Positions 51,165 to 60,506 of a DNA stretch of 64,000 nt are shown in pieces (positions within the stretch are counted from its first letter, which is position 1; each line of letters opens with the position of its first letter). The DNA lies in contig JANQKR010000049.1 of the NCBI GenBank assembly GCA_028281025.1, positions 1 to 64,000 on the forward strand. Direction: 5' to 3'. The DNA is from Croceivirga sp. (GTDB lineage Bacteria > Bacteroidota > Bacteroidia > Flavobacteriales > Flavobacteriaceae). Made by a program: the position numbers and the translations under genes. The notes below the pieces were generated by a model that did no database searches, had not been told where the DNA came from, and was given only the letters and a program-made list of their open reading frames with translations.

Positions 51165-51494
51165 TTACAGTTCAAAAATTTTGTCCATTAACAACCATTT
51201 TTCCCCTGGATTTGCCTTTGGTAAGGCTTGTTGGTAGTTCCACATTAAAGTTTCCCATTCTTGTACTTTGGGATTTTTGGCATCCATTTCACGTTTCTTT
51301 ATAAAGGAAAATGAATCACCGACCTCAATGATCATAACCAATCTATTATGGACTCGATAGATTTGCATGGTTTCAACACCACTGTCCTTAATACTGTCCA
51401 CAATTTCAGGCCAAACGGCTCTATGGTAAGCTTCGTATTCTCGAATCAGTTTTTCATCATTTTTTAAGTCCAATGCAAGGCAATATCGGGCCAT
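51165..51494 (-). CDS. L-fucose/L-rhamnose mutarotase-family protein
   Basis: This 109-residue protein is of the RhaM/L-fucose mutarotase fold. YCLALDLKNDEKLIREYEAY starts it, HRAVWPEIVDSIKDSGV carries the catalytic-region histidine, and MQIYRVHNRLVMIIEV and KWLLMDKIFEL close it. The enzymes interconvert alpha and beta anomers of 6-deoxy-sugars, supplying the anomer used by the dehydrogenase. ATG 51494 (MARYCLALD) fits family N-termini better than the longer frame from 51521. It lies 44 bases after the L-fucose dehydrogenase candidate. Confidence 0.85.
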   Translation of the reverse strand: MARYCLALDLKNDEKLIREYEAYHRAVWPEIVDSIKDSGVETMQIYRVHNRLVMIIEVGDSFSFIKKREMDAKNPKVQEWETLMWNYQQALPKANPGEKWLLMDKIFEL

Positions 51495-51538
51495 GATACA
51501 TATCTTTTTTGGTTGAATCAACGGTTTACTTTAGTTGA

Positions 51539-52321
51539 TTAGGTGAGTGAACGGTCCAAATGGGTATAACCACCATCCACAAAAATAATTTGTCCTGTGG
51601 TGTGGCTGGATCGTTCCGACATTAAAAATGTAACGGTATCTGCTATTTCATCCATGGATGTCATTCGTTTTCCCAGGGGTATTTTGTCCTCTATATGTTT
51701 TAGCTGTTCTTCAGGATGTTCAAATATATTTATCCATCGTTTGTACTGGGGTGTAAGGCACTCTGCCACGACAACCATATTGGTCCGTATGCCATAAGGC
51801 AGTAGCTCAACCGCCCATTCCCTTGTAAGTGCCGCCCTGCCACCATTGGAACTGGCATAACCTGAAGTTCCCCCTTGGCCTGTAAACGAAGTTTTTGACC
51901 CTATGTTCACGATGTTTCCCATACCTGTTTTTAAGTGAGGTAGGGCATAGTGTGCCATCATATAATAATGCACCAAATTTCGACTAAGTGATTTGATAAA
52001 ATCACCATAGTTCCCGTTTTCAAGTCCCACCCCATCATTGAGTCCAGCATTGTTGACCAATCCGTCTATTTTTCCATATTCTTCAAATGCTTTGTCCACT
52101 GCAGATTTACATTGGTCAGGTTCGGTAAGCTCGGCAAAGGCATAGGATGCTTTGCCTCCATTTTCTTTGATAAAGGCCACCGCATCAAGTACGTTTTCTT
52201 TGTTTCTTCCAACGATTATGGGTATGGCCCCTTCATTGGCCAATGCGCGTGCTATGCCATTGCCTATTCCCTTGGAGCCACCTGTCACTATAATAACCTT
52301 GTCTTTCAGTCCTAAGTCCAT
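51539..52321 (-). CDS. SDR oxidoreductase, likely L-fucose 1-dehydrogenase, with Asn in place of the YxxxK lysine
   Basis: This 260-residue classical short-chain dehydrogenase has the nucleotide motif TGGSKGIG (residues 13-20), NNAG (90-93) and Ser142. The active site reads Y155-A-S-S-N159, so the usual lysine of YxxxK is asparagine (codon AAT at 51845-51847). The segment GRAALTREWAVELLPYGIR resembles sugar dehydrogenases of this group. By position, and because every other step is present, it should oxidise L-fucose to L-fucono-1,5-lactone. The missing lysine either reflects a subfamily with a different proton relay or an impaired enzyme. It lies seven bases after the lactonase gene. Confidence 0.78.
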   Translation of the reverse strand: MDLGLKDKVIIVTGGSKGIGNGIARALANEGAIPIIVGRNKENVLDAVAFIKENGGKASYAFAELTEPDQCKSAVDKAFEEYGKIDGLVNNAGLNDGVGLENGNYGDFIKSLSRNLVHYYMMAHYALPHLKTGMGNIVNIGSKTSFTGQGGTSGYASSNGGRAALTREWAVELLPYGIRTNMVVVAECLTPQYKRWINIFEHPEEQLKHIEDKIPLGKRMTSMDEIADTVTFLMSERSSHTTGQIIFVDGGYTHLDRSLT

Positions 52322-52328
52322 ACGCTCT

Positions 52329-53162
52329 TTATAATTCTAAGTTATAAAATTTCATGGCGTTTTCACTCATGATCTTTGCCTTTTCACTGCTCGAAAGAAA
52401 TCGGGTATAAAAGTCCACAATGGTCAATGTTTCAATGTAACTACCTGATAGTAAGCATACTGGCCAATCCGATCCAAAGACAATCCTGTTAGGTCCGAAA
52501 CATTCCAAAACGGTTTCGATATAAGGTTTAAAATCATCAATGGACCAATGGTTCCACTCCGCTTCAGTAACCAGGCCGGAAAGTTTACAGTATACTTGTG
52601 GAAATTGGGCCAATTCGGCAATGTCCTTACTCCATGCATTCCAATGACCTTCTGTGATATTTGGCTTGGCCAAGTGATCTAAAATGAACGGCTGTCCGTC
52701 AAACAATGAAACAAGTTCTTTTGCCTCGGACAATTGATGGGGATAGATGAGGATATCATAGGTCAACCCATATGTGTTCAGCTTTGAGATACCATATTGA
52801 AAATCCGGTCGTAACATAAATCCTTTGGACTCTGCCTGAACAATGTGGCGTACCCCCTTGAAAAAAGGGTTTTCAGAGTAATGTGCCAACCTTTCGCCTA
52901 CATTTTTTGAGAGAAGATCGACCCAGCCCACAACTCCTTTGACAAAAGTATGTCGCTGGGCAATATCGAGTAAAAATTCGGTTTCGTTTTCTGACTGGTC
53001 AGCTTGTACGGTAATACAACCGCTGACATCGTTTGTTTCAAAAACGGATTCCAAATCGTTAGGTAGAAAATCCCTTGCAATTACATGCATTTTATCATCA
53101 ATCCAAGCATCGCGTATGGCATCGTACTTCCAAAAATGCTGGTGCGCGTCTATGATTTTCAT
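52329..53162 (-). CDS. L-fuconolactonase-type amidohydrolase
   Basis: This 277-residue amidohydrolase-2 (COG3618-type) protein has MKIIDAHQHFWKYD with the HxH metal motif at residues 7-9. KGVRHIVQ, FILDHLAKP with the conserved His-Leu-Ala-Lys, and FGSDWPVC with the catalytic Asp follow. Characterised relatives open L-fucono- and L-rhamnono-lactones to the acids. It overlaps the diketo-acid hydrolase gene by ATGA (53159-53162) and is followed by the SDR gene after seven bases. Confidence 0.88.
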   Translation of the reverse strand: MKIIDAHQHFWKYDAIRDAWIDDKMHVIARDFLPNDLESVFETNDVSGCITVQADQSENETEFLLDIAQRHTFVKGVVGWVDLLSKNVGERLAHYSENPFFKGVRHIVQAESKGFMLRPDFQYGISKLNTYGLTYDILIYPHQLSEAKELVSLFDGQPFILDHLAKPNITEGHWNAWSKDIAELAQFPQVYCKLSGLVTEAEWNHWSIDDFKPYIETVLECFGPNRIVFGSDWPVCLLSGSYIETLTIVDFYTRFLSSSEKAKIMSENAMKFYNLEL

Positions 53163-54010
53163 TCCGAAAATGCTATCACTTTTTGGCGGGAAACCCCCAG
53201 TTTGTCAATACCGAGTTCCATGACATCACCTTCCTTTAAATATATTGGAGGTGTAAGGCCCAATCCCACTCCAAATGGGGTGCCCGTTGAGATAATGTCA
53301 CCGGGCAGTAGGGTCATAAATTCACTTATGTAACTTACCAATGTGGGAATGTCGAAAACCAAATCCGAAGTGTTACTGCTCTGCATGGTCTCCCCATTCA
53401 ACTTTAGCCATAAATCAAGATTATGGGGATCAGGAGCCTCATCCTTAGTGACAAGATAAGGACCCAGGGGGGCAAAGGTGTCGCAGCTCTTTCCTTTGAC
53501 CCATTGCCCTTGTCGTTCCAATTGATATTCACGTTCGCTGATATCGTTGTGCAAAACGTATCCGGCCACATAATCCATGGCATCATTTTTAGGAACGTAC
53601 GATGCCTTTTTGCCTATGACCACGGCGAGCTCCACTTCCCAATCGCTTTTGAGACTGTTTTTTGGGAGCATTACATTGTCAAATGGACCTACGATGGCTG
53701 TGGTGGCCTTAAAGAACAATACGGGCTCCTCCGGAACCGACATACCACTTTCCTCGGCATGTTTGGCATAATTAAGGCCAACACAAACTATTTTTGAAGG
53801 ATTGGACACAGGACATCCAAGGCGCTCCAAATCGTTCACGATTGGGGCATCATTTGTTGCTAGCCATTCCTTTAGTTTTTCTATCCCATTATTCGTAAAA
53901 AAGTCTTTGTTGAAATCGGTTGTAAAACTCGAAACGTCAAGTTTTTCACCACTTTCCAGTTCAACACCGGGCCTTTCTTGCCCTGGCTTTCCAAATCGTA
54001 TTAATTTCAT
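53159..54010 (-). CDS. 2,4-diketo-3-deoxy-L-fuconate hydrolase (fumarylacetoacetase family)
   Basis: This 283-residue FAH-fold enzyme has IVCVGLNYAKHAEE and EPVLFFKATTAIVGP, and the metal ligands Glu-x-Glu and Asp are visible as DWEVELAVVIG and GYVLHNDISER. TGTPFGVGLG is the conserved C-terminal loop. In the route known from Xanthomonas campestris and others, this family splits 2,4-diketo-3-deoxy-fuconate into pyruvate and L-lactate, which explains the lldD-like gene in the same operon. The gene is seven bases after the SDR gene upstream. Confidence 0.88.
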   Translation of the reverse strand: MKLIRFGKPGQERPGVELESGEKLDVSSFTTDFNKDFFTNNGIEKLKEWLATNDAPIVNDLERLGCPVSNPSKIVCVGLNYAKHAEESGMSVPEEPVLFFKATTAIVGPFDNVMLPKNSLKSDWEVELAVVIGKKASYVPKNDAMDYVAGYVLHNDISEREYQLERQGQWVKGKSCDTFAPLGPYLVTKDEAPDPHNLDLWLKLNGETMQSSNTSDLVFDIPTLVSYISEFMTLLPGDIISTGTPFGVGLGLTPPIYLKEGDVMELGIDKLGVSRQKVIAFSE

Positions 54011-54017
54011 CTATATT

Positions 54018-54788
54018 TTATCCGTTTAATTTTATAAACCCACCATCGATGGGAAAATCAGTTCCTGTAATGAAAGAAGCTTCATCCGAACACAGGTAAA
54101 GAGCCAGATGGGCCACTTCTTCAGGGGTTCCCATACGCCCTATGGGTTGCGTTTTGGATAACTTTTCGAACATTTCTTTTTCTTTGCCCGGATAGTTCTT
54201 TTTAATAAAGCCATCAACAAAGGGAGTATGAATCCGTGCAGGGGAAATACTGTTACAACGAATGTTGTGTCCCAAATAATCTTTGGCCACGGAATAGGTC
54301 ATCGTCAATACGGCACCTTTGGACATTGAATAGGCAAAACGGTCTGAAATGCCTACCGTTGAGGCAATGGATGCCATATTCAAAATAACCCCGCCTTTTT
54401 CTTTCATATGTGGAATTGTGGCCTGCATACAATTATAGACCCCTTTTACGTTGACGCTATAAATACGGTCCATATCTTCTTCCGTGGTGCTCTCAATATT
54501 CCCTACATGGGCAATGCCCGCATTGTTGATCAGGATATCAATGGTGCTCTTGGCCGCTATGGTATCAATGGCGTTTTTAACATCAGCTTGTTTTGATACA
54601 TCACAAGGGTAACAACTCGCTTTTCCCGAGGCAGCTTCAATGGTGGTAACCGTTTCATTGCCACTTTCAGTATTATATTCAAGGATATGGATATTGGCCC
54701 CATTCTTGGCCATTTTCTCTGAAATGGCCTTACCTATGCCGCTAGCTCCACCAGTCACTACGACATTTTTTCCTTCTAGACTGAACAT
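54018..54788 (-). CDS. SDR oxidoreductase, likely 2-keto-3-deoxy-L-fuconate dehydrogenase
   Basis: This 256-residue classical SDR has TGGASGIG near the N-terminus, NNAG, a catalytic serine in NMASIAS, and the intact YxxxK as YSMSKGAVLTMTYSVA. The C-terminal FITGTDFPIDGGF is typical. In L-fucose operons this position is taken by the enzyme that oxidises 2-keto-3-deoxy-L-fuconate at C-4 to the 2,4-diketo acid. Human BDH2/DHRS6-type and Xanthomonas homologues are similar. ATG 54788 is used; a GTG at 54809 would overlap the dehydratase stop and add seven residues. Confidence 0.85.
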   Translation of the reverse strand: MFSLEGKNVVVTGGASGIGKAISEKMAKNGANIHILEYNTESGNETVTTIEAASGKASCYPCDVSKQADVKNAIDTIAAKSTIDILINNAGIAHVGNIESTTEEDMDRIYSVNVKGVYNCMQATIPHMKEKGGVILNMASIASTVGISDRFAYSMSKGAVLTMTYSVAKDYLGHNIRCNSISPARIHTPFVDGFIKKNYPGKEKEMFEKLSKTQPIGRMGTPEEVAHLALYLCSDEASFITGTDFPIDGGFIKLNG

Positions 54789-54801
54789 AGATTTTCGTTT
54801 A

Positions 54802-56130
54802 TTATGCACTACTTGGTTCTTGTGTCAAGACTTGCCATACTTCCCCATAGGGATAGCTGTGTTTTTCCAGTGACTCACTTTTCATGGTAATGCTGTACCC
54901 TGGCAATTTTGGAGGCATGTAATGTCCATTTTTTATGATTACGGGATCGTGGAAATGTTCATGAAGATGGTCAACATATTCGATCACCCTATTCTCTAAA
55001 GAACCACTAATGGCAATGTAATCGATCATGGATAGGTGCTGTACATATTCGCAAAGACCCACACCCCCCGCATGTGGGCATACCGGTACGCCAAATTTTG
55101 CGGCCATCAACAAAATGGCCAAAATCTCATTGACACCACCGACTCTACAACTATCTATCTGGCAAATACCTATAGCGTTGGCCTGTAACAATTGTTTAAA
55201 GATGACCCTGTTTTGGCAATGTTCGCCCGTAGCTACCAGAATGGGGGATACCGCTTTTGAAATCGCGGCATGGCCCAAAATATCATCGGGACTAGTGGGT
55301 TCTTCAATAAACCATGGTTTAAACTGGGCAAGGGTTTTCATATTTTCAATGGCCTCGCCCACATCCCATTTTTGGTTGGCGTCCACCATTAATTTCAAAT
55401 CATAGCCAATTTCTTCACGAATGATTGCTGCTCTTCTTACATCGTCCTCTAAATCGGATCCCACCTTTATTTTCATGTGTTTAAAACCTTCCTCCTTGGC
55501 TTCCCTGCACAACTTCCGCATTTTTTCGTCGGAATATCCCAACCAGCCTGCCGAGGTGGTGTAGGCAGGATATCCTTTTTTGAGCAGGTGGTCTACGCGC
55601 TCTTGTTTGGTGACTTCTTTCCCTTTTAACAAGGCTAAGGCCTCTTCGGGTGTTATAGCATCAGTGATATAGGTGAAATCGACACAAGAAACCAGTTCTT
55701 CCGGGGTCATATCGGCCAGCAGTTTCCAAAGTGGTTTACCCTTAACTTTGGCGTACAAATCCCAAACGGCATTTACAATGGCACCTGTTGCAAGATGTAT
55801 CACTCCCTTTTCAGGTCCTAGCCACCGCAGTTGACTATCACCGGTAATCATTTTCCAGAACGCCCCCATGTTTTCAGCGAAGGATTCCAAAGTTTTTCCG
55901 ATGATTAAATGACTAAGGGATTTAATGGCCGCAACGCAAAGTTCGTTTCCACGACCTATGGTAAAAGTCAGTCCATGGCCTTCCAGGCCATTGGGATTAT
56001 CAGTCCTTAATATGACATAGGCCGCCGAATAATCGGGATCTGGATTCATGGCATCGGAACCATCCAAGGAATTGCTTGTCGGAAAACGGATATCTTTAAC
56101 ACTGATATCTATTATTGTGGTAAGTTTCAT
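54802..56130 (-). CDS. fucD: L-fuconate dehydratase (enolase superfamily)
   Basis: This 442-residue protein matches the FucD/ENOSF1 group. RFPTSNSLDGSDAMNPDPDY and GHGLTFTIGRGNE are its N-terminal signatures. Metal and catalytic residues lie in the barrel: the KxK base in HMKIKVG, Asp in LMVDANQ, Glu in IEEPTSPDD, Glu in ATGEHCQNR and the second base His in CPHAGGVGL. It converts L-fuconate to 2-keto-3-deoxy-L-fuconate. As first gene of the seven-gene operon it points strongly to L-fucose rather than L-rhamnose, whose dehydratase belongs to a different subgroup. Confidence 0.93.
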   Translation of the reverse strand: MKLTTIIDISVKDIRFPTSNSLDGSDAMNPDPDYSAAYVILRTDNPNGLEGHGLTFTIGRGNELCVAAIKSLSHLIIGKTLESFAENMGAFWKMITGDSQLRWLGPEKGVIHLATGAIVNAVWDLYAKVKGKPLWKLLADMTPEELVSCVDFTYITDAITPEEALALLKGKEVTKQERVDHLLKKGYPAYTTSAGWLGYSDEKMRKLCREAKEEGFKHMKIKVGSDLEDDVRRAAIIREEIGYDLKLMVDANQKWDVGEAIENMKTLAQFKPWFIEEPTSPDDILGHAAISKAVSPILVATGEHCQNRVIFKQLLQANAIGICQIDSCRVGGVNEILAILLMAAKFGVPVCPHAGGVGLCEYVQHLSMIDYIAISGSLENRVIEYVDHLHEHFHDPVIIKNGHYMPPKLPGYSITMKSESLEKHSYPYGEVWQVLTQEPSSA

Positions 56131-56150
56131 TTATGGTAGATATTTGTTGA

Positions 56151-56158
56151 CAAAAATA
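56151..56158 (-). promoter_or_regulatory. Candidate -7 box of the fucose catabolic operon
   Basis: TATTTTTG on the minus strand lies 20 bases before the fucD ATG. A TTG 24 bases upstream of it is slightly too far for a standard -33, which would fit a promoter that needs the AraC activator encoded just upstream. Confidence 0.4.
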
Positions 56159-56233
56159 GGTGGATAGACAACCTTTACTTCACAATATATTACATGTTCC
56201 TATACTTTTTTTGCTGAGGAGATATAAGAAGTC

Positions 56234-57106
56234 TCATTTTCTATTATGATGTCGCAGGTATTCTGAGGGGGATCTTCCGGTTATTTTTTTGAATTGTCTA
56301 TTAAAATTGGATATGTTGTTGAATCCAGATTCGTAACATATCCTGGTGATATTATATTGATGTTCTGTCAGAAGCTTGCAGGCGTAGCCTATTCGTATCT
56401 CATTAACGTACTCCTTAAAAGTCTTTCGGTTCACCCGTTTAAAGAAACGGCTGAAAGCAGAGGGATTCATGTTGGCAATTTCGGCCACTTCACTTAAGAT
56501 AATTTTTTTATCAAAATTATTGAAGATGTACTCATAAATCTTGTTTAGGCTTTTATTGGTGGTCCTGTTAAATTCGTGTAGGTACCCCTCACTGCTCAAT
56601 ACGGTGGTTTGGCCATGGTTGGCCAAATGGTCAAGCACTTGAATGAATTCCAGTAGTCTTTCCAGATTGTTGCCCTTCTGAAATTGCAATTTCTTTATCC
56701 TCTCGATAAATTTGGGTTCCGGGTTTTCGAATTTAATTCCAAATCTGGCCCTTTCGATAAGATTTCTAATATTTTTCAACTCAGGGGCTTCCATAAAGTC
56801 CCTCCCTAAAAAGTCCTTTTTGAAATGTACGGCAATAGCCTCAGCGTAAAGCTCGCTCGAATCTTGAAAATATTCGTCATCGTTGAGCAGCATATGTGGC
56901 AGGTTTTCACCAATCAATATTACTTCCCCTTCCCGAAATCGTTCAATACTATCTCCTATAAAACGCGTTCCGGTACTTTTATTCACCAAGACCAATTCCA
57001 ACTCTGGATGATAGTGCCAAATACGCAAAAAATAAGGGTAACGGTTCCTCTTGATGGTGAAAGAAACATCTTCGTGACTGCTCCTGTCCAAAAAATGAAG
57101 TTTCAT
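56234..57106 (-). CDS. AraC-family transcriptional regulator
   Basis: This 290-residue protein has an N-terminal cupin-like sensor domain (YFLRIWHYHPELELVLVNKS, GEVILIGENLPHMLL) and a C-terminal double helix-turn-helix (about residues 190-288: ILSEVAEIANMNPSAFSRFF and ITRICYESGFNNISNFNRQF, ending in KKITGRSPSEYL). It sits between the fucose catabolic operon (103 bases downstream) and the divergent SusC gene (228 bases upstream), so it probably controls both in response to L-fucose or a metabolite. The effector is inferred. Confidence 0.9.
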   Translation of the reverse strand: MKLHFLDRSSHEDVSFTIKRNRYPYFLRIWHYHPELELVLVNKSTGTRFIGDSIERFREGEVILIGENLPHMLLNDDEYFQDSSELYAEAIAVHFKKDFLGRDFMEAPELKNIRNLIERARFGIKFENPEPKFIERIKKLQFQKGNNLERLLEFIQVLDHLANHGQTTVLSSEGYLHEFNRTTNKSLNKIYEYIFNNFDKKIILSEVAEIANMNPSAFSRFFKRVNRKTFKEYVNEIRIGYACKLLTEHQYNITRICYESGFNNISNFNRQFKKITGRSPSEYLRHHNRK

Positions 57107-57216
57107 AAAATTTTAATGTAAAAACTGTATCTGTTTAAAAAAAAGGTCTTTGTAATTGCGAATTTAACAATACTTAAACACTTTTAGGCAAAAAAAGTAT
57201 TGAATATAGCTGATTT

Positions 57217-57252
57217 TTTGGTAGATGCGGCTGTCGGTACAAAATACATTTG
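57217..57252 (+). promoter_or_regulatory. Candidate promoter of the SusC/SusD operon
   Basis: TTTG at 57217-57220 and TACATTTG at 57245-57252 resemble the flavobacterial consensus with a 24-base spacer, one longer than usual. The 57107-57334 interval otherwise contains no feature I can name, though it should carry the AraC-binding sites. Confidence 0.35.
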
Positions 57253-57334
57253 GAGCATAGTTTGGACCCATATTTATTTGGTTCTACAGACTTCAAGGTT
57301 TCAACCTAACAAATAATTAACTAAACTAAAAATT

Positions 57335-60300
57335 ATGCTTTTGAATCTAACTAGTAAAATTACTAGAAGTTGTATCGCTACTTGTGTCACGATATTGTGT
57401 TGTCAGGTAACTGTTGCAAAGGAGCATCGCTATGAAAAAGAGGATGCCTTTGAAAATACACTGATTTTGGATGATGACCAACAAAGTGTTAGTGGAACGG
57501 TCACGGATGCCGATGGGCAACCATTGCCTGGAGCGACCGTTTTGGAAAAAGGTACCACCAATGGTACGCAGACCGATTTTGATGGAAATTTCACCCTTTC
57601 GGTCTCATCCAATGCCACCTTGGTGGTTTCTTACATTGGATTTGTGGCCCAAGAGGTGGCTTTGAACGGCCGTACCAGTGTGAATGTTCAATTATTGGAA
57701 GATACTTCCCGGCTAGACGAAGTGGTGGTTGTGGGTTATGGCACCCAAAAGAAGGCCAACCTTACTGGGGCCGTTTCAACCGTTACCTCAGATGTGTTGG
57801 ACAGTAGGCCCATTACCAGTGCCGCCACTGCTTTGCAAGGTACGGCCTCGGGTGTTTTTATCAACCAGAATTCAGGTCAAGCAGGTCGAGAGGATGTTTT
57901 GATACGTATTCGGGGCGTGGGTACGCTGAACAATGCCAATCCCCTTGTTTTGGTCGATGGAATCGAAGCGCCCTTAAACAACATCAACCCTCAAGATATA
58001 GAAACCGTTACCGTTTTGAAAGATGCGGCATCTGCGGCCATTTATGGATCTAGGGCGGCCAATGGGGTGGTGTTGATAACGACCAAAAGGGGAAAAGCGG
58101 GGGAAGCTCCCCAATTCACCTATGACGGATTTATAGGTATACAGGACGCCATCAGGTTGCCCGATATGGTGACCGACCCCCTTGAGTTTGCCCTTGCAAG
58201 AAATAGGGGTGAAACAAATTTTGGGAACGATCCCTTTTACAGTGAGGAGTCCCTTGCCTTTATTCGGGACAATGCCGATGAGATTGGCACCGATTGGTTG
58301 GACGAACTTTTTAGGTCTGCACTCATTCAACAGCACACCATGTCCGTTTCGGGTGGATCGGAAAAAACCAATTACAGATTTTCATTGGGTTATCTAAATC
58401 AAGATGGAACATTTGAGCGTTCCAATTTTAAACGTGTGAACGCTAGGCTCAATTTAGATACCCAGATATCCGATAAATTTTCCGTTGGAACCAGTATAGC
58501 ACTTTCCAGGGGCGATAGGAGTTCGGCTTTTGAAGAGTTGACGGGAAGTTCAGTCATTGCTGCTGCACAGGCGTTACCCTTATTTCCGGTCAGGGACAGT
58601 CAAGGTAGGTTTGGCGCAATCAACGCAGGTTTGGGTTTGTCACGCGTTAATCCAGTGGCCTTGAATTCGGCCAACGATTTCACCAGGATCAGTACGGACG
58701 TTCTCGGTAATGTATACTTGCAGTATAAGCCCATCGAAAACTTGGTGCTTAAAGCCACTGGAGGTGTGAACTTTCAATCGGACAGCGATACGAGTTTCGG
58801 TAGACAAGTTTCTACTTTTGATCACGTAACCGGTAATGAATTTGACATAATCAACGATCCCAGGTTTTCGGAAAGGTTTAATGAGGAAACACTCAATACA
58901 ACAATTTTTCTAACGGCCAACTATACCAAAAGCTTTGGTGACCATAACTTAGGGGTATTGATAGGTTATAACCAAGAAGAAAGTATAAATGAAGAGTTTG
59001 GTGCCAGAAGAAACGGGCATTTGAACGATGTTATTCGCGTAATCGATGTAGGCGACCCATCCACTGCGACCAATGAGGGTACGGCAACGGAATGGGCCTT
59101 GCGCTCTTATTTCGGTAGGCTTAACTATGATTTTAATGGCAAGTACCTTTTTGAGGCCAATGTAAGGGTAGACGGTACCAGTCGTTTCCAAGATGATAAA
59201 TGGGGGACTTTCCCATCGTTCTCCGCAGGTTGGGTATTGTCCAATGAAAAGTTTATGGAAGGGGTCAATGCCATTAATTTTTTGAAAATAAGGGCTTCGT
59301 GGGGCCAATTGGGCAACCAGTTTGCTGTTGATGACAATGATTTCCCTTTTTCCAGGGAATTGAGTCTGGAACAGGCCTACAATTTTGGTGGACAGGTTGT
59401 TTCGGGTGTTGCGCAGACTACTTTTGGAAATCCGGCACTTACCTGGGAAACGACGACCACGACCGATATTGGAATCAATCTTAGCATATTCAATACGATA
59501 AGCATAGAGGCGGATTATTTTATTAGAACGGCCGAGGACATCTTGTTTAATTTGCCGATATCGGTATTGAGTGGTTTTCCCGAGCAGATTACCAACTCGT
59601 CAACCGTTGAGAATGAAGGGATTGAATTGAACTTGGGGTACAATGAGACCTTTGGTGACTTTTCAGTCTCACTTACGGGTAATGTGACCTATGTTAATAG
59701 TGAGGTTACCGAGCTTAACCCTGGTATTGGTGCTGGGGAGGTGGATCGTATCATTGACGGTTCCAGAGTTACCCAACAAGGAAGCCCAATCAATTCATTT
59801 TTTGGACTTAGATCTATTGGAATTTTCCAGTCACAGGAAGAAATAGATGCCGCACCGGATCATTCGCAACTCGCTCCTAATTTTGGGCCGGGAGATTTAC
59901 GGTTTGAAGATGTAAATGGCGATGGTGTAGTAAATTTGGAAGATAGGGTAGTTCTTGGGCAAGAAGACCCTGTTTGGACCTTTGGGCTTAATTTTAACTT
60001 TGGTTACAAAGGAATTGATCTGTCCGGTATATTGCAGGGCGCTGCAGATTTTCAATCCTATGGCTCTGCTGAACTTTCACAGCCCTTTTTTAATGGTTCT
60101 GGATTATGGAGCGGTTGGTTGGATGCCTGGACCCCCGAAAATACGAATACCACTGTGCCAAGAATATTCAATACCAACAGCCCCAGTACATCGGCGGCAA
60201 GCTCTTATTTTGTGTTGGATAGGGATTATTTAAGACTCAGAAACCTTCAGATCGGGTATACGTTCAATGATGATATCAATGAAAAGATGGGGGTTAAAAG

Positions 60301-60448
60301 ATTGAGGCTGTTTGCCAATGGAAGCAATTTATTTACCATTACGGATTTTCCGTTCTTCGACCCCGAAAGACCAGCAGGTGCCGATAGAGGTGCTTCGGGC
60401 TTTCCCAATTCAAGGATCATAACGGTTGGTTTGTCGGCAACGTTTTAA
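57335..60448 (+). CDS. SusC-like TonB-linked outer-membrane transporter
   Basis: This 1037-residue protein begins with an N-terminal signal-like region, then a carboxypeptidase-D regulatory-like domain (about residues 50-125, VSGTVTDADGQPLPGATVLE) and the SusC-type plug (LDEVVVVGYGTQKKANLTGA, then LKDAASAAIYGSRAANGVVL). The beta-barrel ends in ITVGLSATF. It pairs with the SusD-like gene 58 bases downstream; such pairs import oligosaccharides bound by SusD. The location divergent to the fucose genes suggests a fucose-containing glycan as ligand, but no glycoside hydrolase or sulfatase is in the window to confirm it. Confidence 0.93.
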   Translation: MLLNLTSKITRSCIATCVTILCCQVTVAKEHRYEKEDAFENTLILDDDQQSVSGTVTDADGQPLPGATVLEKGTTNGTQTDFDGNFTLSVSSNATLVVSYIGFVAQEVALNGRTSVNVQLLEDTSRLDEVVVVGYGTQKKANLTGAVSTVTSDVLDSRPITSAATALQGTASGVFINQNSGQAGREDVLIRIRGVGTLNNANPLVLVDGIEAPLNNINPQDIETVTVLKDAASAAIYGSRAANGVVLITTKRGKAGEAPQFTYDGFIGIQDAIRLPDMVTDPLEFALARNRGETNFGNDPFYSEESLAFIRDNADEIGTDWLDELFRSALIQQHTMSVSGGSEKTNYRFSLGYLNQDGTFERSNFKRVNARLNLDTQISDKFSVGTSIALSRGDRSSAFEELTGSSVIAAAQALPLFPVRDSQGRFGAINAGLGLSRVNPVALNSANDFTRISTDVLGNVYLQYKPIENLVLKATGGVNFQSDSDTSFGRQVSTFDHVTGNEFDIINDPRFSERFNEETLNTTIFLTANYTKSFGDHNLGVLIGYNQEESINEEFGARRNGHLNDVIRVIDVGDPSTATNEGTATEWALRSYFGRLNYDFNGKYLFEANVRVDGTSRFQDDKWGTFPSFSAGWVLSNEKFMEGVNAINFLKIRASWGQLGNQFAVDDNDFPFSRELSLEQAYNFGGQVVSGVAQTTFGNPALTWETTTTTDIGINLSIFNTISIEADYFIRTAEDILFNLPISVLSGFPEQITNSSTVENEGIELNLGYNETFGDFSVSLTGNVTYVNSEVTELNPGIGAGEVDRIIDGSRVTQQGSPINSFFGLRSIGIFQSQEEIDAAPDHSQLAPNFGPGDLRFEDVNGDGVVNLEDRVVLGQEDPVWTFGLNFNFGYKGIDLSGILQGAADFQSYGSAELSQPFFNGSGLWSGWLDAWTPENTNTTVPRIFNTNSPSTSAASSYFVLDRDYLRLRNLQIGYTFNDDINEKMGVKRLRLFANGSNLFTITDFPFFDPERPAGADRGASGFPNSRIITVGLSATF

Positions 60449-60506
60449 TTAATGGTAGTGTTACCAGTAATTATATTTATTTTTAAATAAAAATTAAATT
60501 CTAAAC

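Noticed and set aside
49988-56130. L-rhamnose rather than L-fucose operon
   Set aside because: The lactonase, mutarotase and hydrolase families serve both sugars, but the dehydratase has the FucD/ENOSF1 signatures, not those of rhamnonate dehydratase.
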